Under the pieces are notes generated by a model that was not told the DNA's origin, did not search any database, and saw only the letters and a program-made list of their open reading frames with translations. DNA of 64,000 bases, from assembly GCA_025174535.1 (NCBI GenBank), contig JALBUN010000050.1:248001-312000 (forward strand), in the 5' to 3' direction. The position numbers and the translations under genes were made by a program. The DNA comes from Cantharellus purpuraceus. Its lineage: Eukaryota > Basidiomycota > Agaricomycetes > Cantharellales > Hydnaceae. Shown one piece after another: positions 12,729 through 22,900 of this stretch. Position 1 is the first letter of the stretch. Each line of letters starts with the position of its first letter.

Positions 12729-13101
12729 TTCCTAACCTATGCAATGCTTACGTTATCCTCGCCACATTTGCTTTCTGAACTCCGAGTACTGTGCATGTAA
12801 GACCAGTATTCGTTATGTACGTTTTGGCGTCCACATCGATCGTAGCATTTCACAATGCCGGTCACTGCTGTAGCTTCAAATTTTTGAAAAGCGGTTCGTG
12901 TCCATTTACGTTTTCACATACTTGTTAAGATCAGATACTAGGCTATGTGGTAAAGTCATGGAACTGTCTGAACAGTGTACTATCAGGATCCTGCCCTGCA
13001 CAAACACCTAGCAATCAACGCAAGTGAATGGTCATATCTATGGTATTGATGAGTATACCGTATGATCCCCGAATGTCATTTCTTGCCTTAGGGTGATTCA
13101 C
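12729..13101. other. intergenic, promoter of RRP17
   Basis: About 370 bp. Nothing beyond presumed regulatory sequence was recognised. Confidence 0.5.
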
Positions 13102-13920
13102 CTATTGTCGAGTAAGAAGGTCATTGAGGCACCTCACGACCACATCGACGCCTTCTTTCACTGCCTCCCGATCACTCTCTATGACTCGAGGTAATATTCT
13201 AGGCTCGAATTTGTCGTTATGCCAGCGTTGCATCGCCTCGCGAATCCTCTCCTTGTGTGGTTTATTTCCAGAATGAAGTGGGGAGAGGAGGAAGAACGCA
13301 ATGCTAGCATTGGATATTGAAGATGGCGATGAAGGTGTGTAAACGAGTGGCCACGGTATTGTACGAAAGGTGAGTTGTTCTCCTTGGGAGACCTGTAGGG
13401 TAGCCCAGCGGTTTTTGTACGTTATCCAGGCATTCACTAGCCTCTTCGCTGCATTTTCACGTTCTGCGTGCTCCTTCGCGCGGGATTTCCCCTCGCCTGC
13501 CACCCGCACCTCCTCTCTTGCTCGTCGTTTCCCCGCCTCTCTCGCTTCTGCCCTCGCTCTAACTCTTCGGACATCCTCTTGAACTCTCCTCGTCTTCTCG
13601 GCTTCGCGCAGCGCAGCTTGCCGCAAAGCCTCAGCATCAGCCATCCATCGTTCGGCTTGTTTGTCAATGCTGCACGCCGTCGCCTCCCACCACTTCCGTT
13701 CCGCTGCCTTCTCCTTGGCAACCTTTTCTGCCTGAATCCTCTGCGCCTCCTTCAACTGCTGCTCCAATACCCAGTCTCTTGTCATCTGAGTCGGCGATCT
13801 TGGACCCCAGACCCCCTGGTCCTCTACCCACGCCTTGGTTTTATCCATCCATGGGGTCGTCTTCATGTCATGAAGATGATCCTTGTAAATTGACCGGGGG
13901 CTGGACATAGTTCCCTCCAT
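13102..13920 (-). CDS. basidiomycete coiled-coil protein with C-terminal J-like (HPD-derived) domain
   Basis: Single open frame; the ATG at 13920 gives 272 residues. Residues about 45-170 form an Arg/Glu/Ala-rich coiled coil (ERWMADAEALRQAALREAEK and onward). The C-terminal about 100 residues contain LTFRTIPWPLVYTPSS, then FLLSPLHSGNK, RIREAMQRWHNDKFE and a helix ending RCLNDLL. This matches the pattern in the larger protein at 52408-54386 (FSIIPWPMLRP, HRRFHPDRW, VAQAITPLW), where the HPD of J-domains is intact; here it reads WHNDKF, so the HPD is changed. No function is established for this group as far as I know. The protein is probably soluble. Confidence 0.7.
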   Translation of the reverse strand: MEGTMSSPRSIYKDHLHDMKTTPWMDKTKAWVEDQGVWGPRSPTQMTRDWVLEQQLKEAQRIQAEKVAKEKAAERKWWEATACSIDKQAERWMADAEALRQAALREAEKTRRVQEDVRRVRARAEAREAGKRRAREEVRVAGEGKSRAKEHAERENAAKRLVNAWITYKNRWATLQVSQGEQLTFRTIPWPLVYTPSSPSSISNASIAFFLLSPLHSGNKPHKERIREAMQRWHNDKFEPRILPRVIESDREAVKEGVDVVVRCLNDLLTRQ

Positions 13921-14548
13921 TATGGCTGATGCAAGAGATACTGAGCAATGACAAGCACACAACGAATGAGGCCTGAGGTCCGAGGAGTTTAATCCTGCCT
14001 TGTTGCATAGATGGCCTAAGGTGTAAGGCGTCTTTGCCTTGCACTTTGGCATCATATATCAGTAACTGTGGCATCAAGTGCGTGAGGTTGGCGGGCTGCA
14101 TCAACGCTGAGTGCCATATGCTAGCTGCGTGTTTGATTGCTCCTCAGTTAAACCCTTCTTCTGCTCCCACGGTTGTGACATATGCTTATTGGATTCTGGC
14201 TCGCGATGGTCTGTTCGTATTGAAGACTAGCCTCCAAGGCAACTCGCCCCGCAACCCCACACCTTGAACCAAACTTGTCTATTATGCCATCTCAATTACC
14301 CCCAAACAAACTAATTCTCCGAATGAAGAACGACGATGTGATACGAGAGACAAGCTTCTATTTTATTGGAGTTCTACGCACCTTCCAACTCATGCGACAG
14401 CCCTCGGCCCACATTGGCGCCAATAGAGGTCTATCACTAGTAGAGTCATCACTCTGTTTAATAGCTAGCAAACACTTCAAATCTATGAGCTCATGCCATA
14501 TGACACATGGTTGATAATTTTCTTTCTCAATAGCTACACATCCATCTG
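13921..14548. other. intergenic, nothing recognised
   Basis: About 630 bp with short uninformative frames only. Confidence 0.45.
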
Positions 14549-14805
14549 TTACTCGAGCATCTTGAGGCAACTAGGTGACGTGGATGTCGCCAGTGCGACT
14601 GTGTCACGCGCTAAGCTTTGATTTTGCAATTTTGACCATGCCCCTCCGGCAAAACTCAGTGCCTTTCCGCATTCCCATAACAAAATTTTCTTCCTTTTCT
14701 TATACCTTGGCTCCAGCTTCATGTATTTCGCCTCCACCGACTTGAGCACGTCCCGGGCTTCTGTCCGGCCGAGCAAAAGAGTGGCAGCGACAGCATCATA
14801 GATTC
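14549..14805 (-). pseudogene. possible gene fragment lacking its 5' end
   Basis: An open frame reads IYDAVAATLLLGRTEARDVL, continues through a basic helix (KLEPRYKKRKKILLWECGKA) and stops at 14549. It has coding-like amino-acid composition and could follow an acceptor AAAGCAG at about 14806, but no start or upstream exon is recognisable: the DNA just upstream (14857-14896) holds telomere-like CCCTAA motifs. I do not recognise the family. It may be a truncated remnant or chance. Confidence 0.25.
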
Positions 14806-16127
14806 TGCTTTGCCCACAACACGCACGAGCGAGAGGGATCAGCTAAATCTACTGGTAACCCTAACCCTCACCTTGATGTTTACCCTAAAACCCTAAGTCT
14901 TGCGCTGGAATATGCGTTCTAATTTGGTTCTAATGCACGATCTGTTAGAGATTCACAGTTATTGTCGTAGGTGAACGGATTATCGGATATTGGCGCTTTT
15001 GTTGCAGTTTCGAGGTCCTCTCCCTGAACTTCACAGTGTTCTATGAGTGCTAAGCCAAATATCAGCTTCCATCAAACTTAATAGCTCTGAGTAGCTCTTT
15101 TCAGAAGCGCGACTTATTTGGCCGTGCTTATCTGGACTTCTGGACTTTTCTCCCCGATTCCCCCTGTTCACCTGCCAATGCAATGGGGAACTCGGGGTGC
15201 AAGATGGTTTACTAATGTATCCGGGCCACTTGCTATTAGTCACTTGGGGTTGCCACATATGAAGGGTGTGCCCAATTCACGTATATCACCTTGCCCGTGC
15301 GGGTGCTGTGTGCATCGGTTGTTCGCAGATTTGTTCTCTTGCATGGTGCTAAGTCTGGTGCGCTCAACATCCATTCACAATTACTCTCGGCGATTCTCGG
15401 GCCGTCATCCTGTTGTTCACCGCTCACCTTGCTTGTGCTGCCCCATATCTAGTCTCTCGCATGCTCCCCTCTGCCAGTGCCATTTGATTTCTCTGATAGG
15501 TTCATTCCGAGCAATCACTAAATGCCAGCTGGGTATTTAGTATGCCACTACCACCTGTGAACAATTGGCGTGCTAAGCTCGACTATTATATTCCCGAGTT
15601 ATGCGACGCAGGGAGAGGTCCAATTTAGGCAAGCTAGTTGTTCTTCTGATCTTGACGCCACATCTGCGTCACGCGGGGGCTCTCGGCAAAATGATACTGT
15701 TCCCCTGGAACAGGGTTTTGGCTCCTGCAACCCCCCACACACTCGACCAACCGTTGATTGACACGGGCAGGACTTCTCTCGTGCGTCTTCCCAAGGTTCT
15801 GCAATGATATCCGGCTGCTGGGCGTTCTGTGCTGCTATTGTCACCTTATAAACCCCCAATCATGAGTCCTCACCACAAGCGAGTTGACTTGACATGGTAT
15901 AGCCTCGGAAGTCCTCGCCTGATATTGATGGGAATGTTTCTTAAAGAAGATTGTAATGTTCATAGCTCAATACAGGTTCCGTGTCAGTGCGAGATCTCGA
16001 TTGGAGATTTTTCATGTGGGAACAGGTGCGCGCGCCTATGAGCTGGCTCGCAGGGCTCGCGCGCGTGTTCTTCGTCTTCTGCTTTGACTACACGCTAGCT
16101 ATAGGCGGGGAAGATCTATAGGTGGAT
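14806..16127. other. gene-poor stretch with telomere-like motifs
   Basis: No gene is supported over 1.3 kb. It includes the CCCTAA-type motifs at 14857-14896; the remaining open frames are short, of mixed strand and unlike known proteins. Confidence 0.45.
14857..14896. repeat. short interstitial telomere-like motifs (CCCTAA type)
   Basis: AACCCTAACCCT at 14857-14868 and ACCCTAAAACCCTAA at 14882-14896, separated by 13 nt. TTAGGG is the usual telomere unit of filamentous fungi. Only about four imperfect units are present, so this is either a degenerate interstitial telomeric scar or coincidence. Confidence 0.45.
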
Positions 16128-17324
16128 ATGAACTCTCACTCGTTGTCCCCCTCCCACTCTCGCTCATTGTTGCACAACGACACTATTTACTCGTCGACGT
16201 CGCACAACAACACTCGTTACTATTCCACAATCCACCGTCCCCGCCCACACAACATGTCTCAGCTTCCTTATCCTCAACAACAGCTCTCACATATCCCTCA
16301 CCCCTCCCATACTCATCAGAACGCACCGTGGTCGGCCTCATCCACGGTCCCGCCACCGCCAGTTCTACAGGAGGTGTACCTTCTTGACTGCAGATCATGT
16401 GGTACCTTTCTCACCAATCGTGGCATGAGGGTGAGCAGGATATCTCATTCCAGACGCCTTCCTAAGCAGCGTGGTTTTCAGGCCGTTCTTTTACTCCAAC
16501 CCGACGTTCCCTTATATTCCAGCGATGCGCTCCCCGTCAACTGCTCTGCGAACCCTGGTCCCTCAGAATATGCCCAATACCACGAAACGGATGGGAGTCA
16601 TTTTCCTGCTTCATCCTGCCCAGCGGGAATGCCTGCTCCCCGCACGTGTGAATGTCTAACACAGACGCTATGTTGTCACGGTTGCGGCAATGCCGTCGGA
16701 TACATGGTAGTCATTCCTGTATGTGTATACTCTCGTTTTTTGCAAGCGTATTTAGTATTCATTCAATCGTAGTGCCATCGTTGCTGCTCATCCGTATCAC
16801 CCGCAAACCGCCATACAAACCGACATCGATTCGTGTTTTTCAACAAGGAGATCAAAGCGAGTGAGCGCCATTATATCCCTCACGAACCGGGCATCATTAC
16901 TTCTTCACCACTTCTTGTTTCTGCAATAACGCCTACGCCGTCACTTTCCCCGTTATATGATCCAAACTCGCGTTCTCCTTCTATCACTCGCTATGCAACC
17001 TCACAGTTTCAAGACCACAACCATATCGTTGAATCCACGCCGCCTCTACCCACCCCTCCCCCAGAATCGCCTGTGTTAAGCGACCACACCTCTTCCGGAG
17101 CAATCACCGCGTCGCCCCCAAGCTCGAATTCCCACCAACATCCCAATTTTCCTTCATTCCAATTTGTTGTATTTAAGCCGGAGAGAGGAAAATTGCGCGC
17201 CGGAGATGTCATATACTGGCATCATCTTACTAGGAATGGTGAAATCCCTGCTGTTGTTGAGGACCACAGGGCAAGATATGCCGTCACGCAGGACTCAACC
17301 ATCTCACCACTGGCAGGGCGGTAG
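16128..17324 (+). CDS. FAM72-domain protein
   Basis: Three exons; introns of 51-52 nt follow RGMR (donor GTGAGC, about 16429) and VVIP (donor GTATGT, about 16720). The FAM72 core is recognisable: LLDCRSCGTFLTNRGMRAVL, CECLTQTLCCHGCGNAVGY, then VVIPCHRC and TNRHRFVFFNKEI. These give the CxxC pairs expected for zinc binding and the final aromatic motif that in animals reads NGHFWMF. Animal FAM72A binds the glycosylase UNG2; fungal function is unknown to me. The N-terminus (Ser/Thr/His/Pro rich, about 85 residues) and a Pro/Ser-rich stretch of about 100 residues after the zinc core are disordered; a conserved-looking tail YWHHLTRNGEIPAVVEDHRA ends the protein. The first ATG of the frame is 16128; the ATG at 16254 (MSQLPYP) is an alternative start. 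Confidence 0.85.
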
Positions 17325-17761
17325 CTCAGGGCTGGCGGGAATTTACAGCTGCTGTACGCCGTGAGTATCACTATCGTTGACCCCAATCACCACCACAATT
17401 GCATCCCATTCTGCCCTTCCTGTACAGTCTCTCTTTCATCATTGTGTCATTCTGCTTCGCGCCAGATCCATTTGCATCCGACTGTCACTCGCACACATCA
17501 TTGTGCGTTGGTTTGTCTGTTTTACTCGCTTCCTGTTGTACACCTCATATTCTGCACCATGTAGCTAGCTCCCCATCTCCACATTTTTAGTGCATGTCCT
17601 AGTTTCGAGCTAGTTTGCCGTAGAAAACTGGATCTTGTTTTGTAACAAGCACTCTGGGATAGTGTGACGTGACATCACTGAGAATTGACACGCAGACGTA
17701 GTGACACCACCAGTTAACTAGCTCTTCAACAGTGGATAACTTGCGCAGTCTGTAAGCGACC
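17325..17761. other. intergenic, promoter of BOS1
   Basis: 437 bp with pyrimidine-rich tracts and no credible gene. Confidence 0.45.
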
Positions 17762-18731
17762 ATGAACTCGCTATACACATCAGGTGTGCGCCAAATCACA
17801 TCAATTCAAGCTGACCTCGAGCGACTACGCTCTGGGGAAACTTCGGCATCGTTACTCGGTACGCTGGACACTATAGCACACATGCTCTCATATAACTAAC
17901 CTCGCGCTAGGTCAGATTTCCGCCTCGCTGGCTGCATTAAACCGGACAGTGGATGACTATGACTCGATGGCAAAGCGAGAAATGATCAAGGCCAAGCAGG
18001 AGAAGGCCTTAATGTGCGTCAAACGTCGACGAGTGACTTGATGGCGCCTTGCATAGAACGACAGCTAAAACCACAATATTCAGGCGCGTGCAAAAGTTTC
18101 GCACAGATTATGTTGAACTTAAGACACAATTTGAGAAAATAAAAACACAAGCTGCTAATGAGGTGTGTCCAATGATGATCTCTTCTGGAATTGTGATGCA
18201 CTCATTGCTGTTCGCGTATGCAGAAAGCATCGTTGCAGCGAAATGAACTCTTTGCCTCCTCAAATTCTCTATCACCGTCTACGGCTGAACCGCGACGTCG
18301 TTGGGGTCCTGGTCCCAGCTCACCTTCTCCGCATTCCGAGTCTCCCTTTCGCGGGCCAACACCTGTTCCTGCCTCCATGCCAAATGCTGGTTTACGCGAA
18401 ACCCATGCGCTAGATGAACATTCTTTCTTGCAGTCAACTGAAGCCCGTTTGGACGAGTTCCTGACACAGGGCCAGGAAGTGTTGAACAACTTAGTCGACC
18501 AGCGGAACGTTCTAAAAGGGACCCAAAGGCGGCTTCTAGATGCTGCAAATACATTAGGGTTAAGTCGGGATGTTATTGGGTGGATTGAGCGGCGGAGGTG
18601 CGTTTGGTTCGCTGTGTGTGTGTGTTGATGCGACTCATCGTTGCATCAGTCAGCAGGATATGTATATTTTCGTTGGAGGTGCAGCGTTCACATTTTTCTG
18701 TTTTTATTGGATATGGAAATTGTTTGGTTAG
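17762..18731 (+). CDS. BOS1: Bos1/membrin-type Golgi Qb-SNARE
   Basis: Five exons; junctions include SLLG|QIS, ALM|RVQKFR, AANE|KAS and ERRR|SQQDM. The order of elements fits Bos1/GOSR2: an N-terminal helix (GVRQITSIQADLERLRSGE), a second region with MAKREMIKAKQEKALMRVQK, a disordered linker rich in Ser/Pro, a SNARE motif beginning STEARLDEFLTQGQEVLNNL and including RNVLKGTQRRLLDAANTLG, and a C-terminal membrane anchor (MYIFVGGAAFTFFCFYWIW) ending in KLFG. Bos1 is the v-SNARE for ER-to-Golgi vesicle fusion, tail-anchored with its bulk in the cytosol. The acceptor of the second intron could lie at the earlier CATAG (AACGAC), but the later one yields the family-like ALMRVQKF. Complete. Confidence 0.92.
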
Positions 18732-18889
18732 TGTTTAAGACAATAGGTCCCTTAGTAATGTTCCGTTGCAACAAAATCGTGGGGATGTGGCAAATAACAA
18801 GCGCGGGAGACGGTGAAAGTACCGTACTCTCAGGGCCGGGAGGCCGCAATGAGGAAGCGCTGGCAAATTGGGTTGATTGGTCGCGCTGA

Positions 18890-19590
18890 CTAGACGCCCC
18901 TTCGAGGAAAATGTACAATTACATGCCGCCCAGTGTTTAAATTTTGCTGGGGGGGGTCATTCAATGCCATACTTAGTGATTCCCACTTTGTCAACTTGAA
19001 TGGATATTCAACTTGTCCTATGTCTTGGGGACAAGTCAAGCTATCGCAGCTACCGGTAGCTACATCCGAGTCCCCCATGTCAGCGCTTGCTGGCACTGGC
19101 TGGGAAACAAATGCTATATCCGCCCCGTATCTTCTCTGTAGTGTGGTCAAAAACTTTTGTATCTGCAGGAAGGCTGTCTTGTGCTCACTTCACCTGGCTG
19201 TTGTTCTAGTTGAGAGTTAGCCAATGGAGTAGTATCAGCATCCTTGGGTGTAGGACACATATTGCTTGCTGATGCTGTGAAGGCCTTGAATAGCATATTA
19301 GAACAGAAATAAGGAATGATATGATGCTGTTGTTTACTCACTTTTGATCTTTGCCTCCTGGAAAGTTTCTCCTGGTGAATTATTTGCTTTTTGTGGCAGA
19401 CTGCCTCAAGCCTATTGGGGCTATCCTTAGACAGCACACTCAGTACAAAAGCACCTTCTGTGCACCAAGTCAGGCAAATGAAAGGATACATTGGAAGGCA
19501 TGACTTGCTAGGATGTCCAATCTTGGGATGCCCCTTCATTGGCTGAAGACATGTCAAGCAAAATGGTTTCCTTCGGGGCAATGAAGGCAT
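18890..19590 (-). CDS. uncertain gene with Cys/His-rich N-terminus
   Basis: From an ATG at 19590 the protein starts PRRKPFCLTCLQPMKGHPK followed by another Cys, a Cys/His-rich short motif resembling those I associate with uncharacterised basidiomycete proteins. Downstream, a possible GTGAGT donor after RRQRSK and later open sequence (IQKFLTTLQRRYGADIAFVS, then ADMGDSDVATGSCDSLT) to a stop at 18890 suggest a multi-exon gene, but the exact exons are not certain. Function unknown. The model could be degenerate or wrong in part. Confidence 0.35.
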
Positions 19591-19903
19591 GAGTACAAGA
19601 TATCTATGATATGTCTTGGGGTTCTTGTTCGTAGTTATATGGGTTGCTCTTTAATCGACATGTGTAATCGGTAAACATTATCACTGCGAGGCAAGCCTCA
19701 TGCTGGCACACATGGCCACATCACCGCCATGTCCATCACGGCTCAAGGTGGATGACTTCTACCTTTACATAGTGTATGCAACTCAATCAGTAGTCACATT
19801 CATGTCTATGATTCATTCTCAAGAACGCCGCTTAAGTGCGAAACACCATTGTCATGGTCAGACGATGGGCGTAGCTGAGTTTGAAAGTCAGGTGTTCCCT
19901 ACA
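19591..19903. other. intergenic or 5' UTR of the P5B ATPase
   Basis: 313 bp. The ATPase reading frame is open from about 19700, so alternative starts at 19700, 19803 or 19865 are possible; no separate gene is seen. Confidence 0.45.
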
Positions 19904-22900
19904 ATGTCCCACCTGCAGTCGTCAAATCATGACTACACCGAAGGCGCGAGCGAAGCCGATATAACCCAGGTCATTCACGGTCAGCCTCACGAAGCGCCGG
20001 ATTTTCAGGTGAGCGCGTCGTACGGCGAGGGTAGCGATGGCATGGTGTTCGATGGACCTGGCCACTATGTAGTACCCTCAAGCGTGACGACCATGCACCA
20101 CGAGCGGCCGCTTTCGCGAAGAGGAAGTAGCCACATGAGTGTGCAAACCCAACAGCGTAGGAGGAGCGAGGACTATCTCCCAAGACCCTCTCGATCTCGC
20201 AGACAAAGCGATGATACTCAAAGGTCAAGCTTAGCGAGTGAAGATGCGGTAGACGATGAGGACGATATAGACATCGCAACGTCGCATTCCGGACGTCGCT
20301 CACGACGGCGTGAGTCGCGTAGTTCGCGCTCCGTCTTTGAGAGTGTCACCCGCCTTTTTCGTTCGTCATCGGAATCCCAGAGTACCACTGACTCTCATTC
20401 CCGCGCACCTTCTGCTGGACCAAGACGGAGGAGTGATTCCCGAACAAGGTCAGAAGGTACAGACTATGCGCTCAATGACGATGAGTCAGAGCGATGGGGT
20501 TATTCGTCGCAAGAAGAGGATTCGGGTTCAGAGGATCTACTGGAAGAAGGTGCGGACATTGTTAACTCGCCCAGCGACGTTGATTATGCCTCCGTCCCTC
20601 CCTCCCCCACTGGGTCGTTACCATTTTTATCGAGTGACCCCATCTTTGGCGACACAAGAATTGAGATGAATGACTTCGCAAGGGCGTCTTCACCACCGCC
20701 TCCCCCTGGACCACCTAGTCGACAACGCATACATCTTGCGGATGAGGATACATCAGTTCGATTTCTTGGACAAGAGGTCATCCAGCATCGACAGCAGCTA
20801 TGGAGACTGGGAAGTGTCGTTACAATTGGCATCCTAGGTCTTATAGGGCATTGGTTCCCGCGTATATGGCTGCGCTGGGTAGCTCGGGAAAAGGCATTTA
20901 GGAACACTCACCATGGATTCGTCCTAGTTGAAGTAACGCCTTTTGCTCACAGCACTATCTGATACACGTTGACTTCTGGGGGGTTAGACAGTCTCTCGCG
21001 ACATGGTCGCTGTTCCACTGTCGAAACTCTGGTACCCGCACCCCATTTCCACCGTGTTTCCGGAGGTGACGGCCGCATCAACGTCCACGGAAGAGTCTCT
21101 CTCTCTACAGCATGACCCATCTGTTAACGCTCGAAAAGATGTCGGCGGACCTGCTGAGACCTCTCAACTTAGCTTTGTTGACTATCGTTACATCCGTTTC
21201 GTGCTAAATCCTGACACTGGCTTATTCGTCACAATTCGGTTTGTTCATTAGGGTGCTCACTCTTTTCGAGTGCATCAATTGACCACAAGCCCCTTTTCTT
21301 AGAGATTGGCGCGACTTGGCGTGGACAACCGTAGTTGAAGCTAGAGCAGGTTTGCAAAATATTGTACGACAACAGCGTGCTTGTTTGTTTGGATCCAATG
21401 CCATAGACATCCAAGACAAGCCAACTCTTTCGTTGCTCATTGATGAGGTTGGTACTTCATCATGGAGTTCTTTTCAGATCATCAGAATCACTGAGGAATG
21501 GCTAGATCATCCACCCATTTTATGTCTTTCAAATAGCGAGCATTATTCTCTGGTCGTTCGATGACTACTATTATTATGCCTTCTGTATTGCTCTTATTTC
21601 AATACTCAGTGTGACTACGACACTCGTGGAGACAAAGAAGGTTTTTAACGATCGTTTATTGCCTTCTGATATTATTCACATTCAAACTTCACAGACAATC
21701 GCGAGATTACGAGAAATGTCTCGGTTTTCATGTGTTGTTGGAGTAGTGGTTGATGGTGCTTGTATGTTTCCCTGCCATGGAGAGCGATGACCCTATCTTG
21801 AATATGTTTCCTTGGTTAGTCCAGGATCGTGACTCCACTGAACTAGTACCCGGCGACGTAGTCAATCTCAGCGACCCAGAACTTACTCTGCTACCTGCAG
21901 ATATGCTACTATTGTCGGGGGATGCGATTGTCAATGAAAGCTTGCTCACGGGGGAAAGCGTTCCAATTAGCAAGACGCCAATTCAAGATTCCGACCTTGC
22001 GAGATGGAGAGATAGTGGAGAGATCAATGCTCAGACTGCCAAAAGATTTCTGTACGCCGGCACTCGTGTAGTCAGAATCAGGGGTGGTGGTTCTTCTAGC
22101 ACCCCTACTCCGGCTTTGGCGATGGTGGTTCGCACAGGTTGGTCTGCTCGCGTCTTGCGATGACATCTACTGACTATCCTTGTGCTAGGTTTCAACACAA
22201 CCAAAGGAGCTCTGATAAGATCGATGCTTTTCCCAAAACCAATGGGCTTCAAGTTTTATCGAGATTCCATGCGGTTCATTGGTGTTTTGGCTTGCATAGC
22301 TGGCCTTGGTTTCTTAGCCAGCGCATTCCAATTCATACGTCTTCAGGTACGTTGTATCCACTTCCAAACTGATCACTGACCAACATTTTCTCAGATCCCA
22401 TGGACTACCATATTGGTCCGAGCTCTCGATCTCATCACCGTAGTTGTTCCACCTGCTCTTCCTGCAACGCTGTCAATAGGCACTAGCTTTGCTATTGGCA
22501 GGCTTCGAAAGGCTGGTGTATTCTGCATCTCTCCCTCGCGAGTCAATGTTGGTGGCAAAGTAAACGTTGTTTGCTTTGACAAAACGGGGACCCTCACCGA
22601 GGATGGGTTAGATGTTTTGGGAGTTCGCTGTTTGGAGCGTACTAGCGATCTCTTCGGAGAGCTCCTTTCTGACGTGCTCGACATACCTCTAAGTTCCGGC
22701 AAGACGAGTTTCTTGCATGCCCTTGCTACGTGTCACTCGCTCAAAGTTATTAACGGCGAAATCATGGGGGATCCATTGGATGTGAAGATGTTTCATTTCA
22801 CAGATTGGATCCTTGAAGAGGGACATGTAGGCACTGGGTCCTCCAGACGAACAGAGGGAAGATCAACCGGTGAGCGACCTGCGGCTTTGGTGCAGACCGT

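Noticed and set aside
15118..15540. 140-codon + strand frame in the gene-poor stretch
   Set aside because: Pro/Ser/Cys/His mixture with no recognisable fold, no splice extension and no similarity I can name.
18605..18630. TG dinucleotide run as a possible microsatellite feature
   Set aside because: Only about six units and located inside a BOS1 intron; too short to report as a repeat element.
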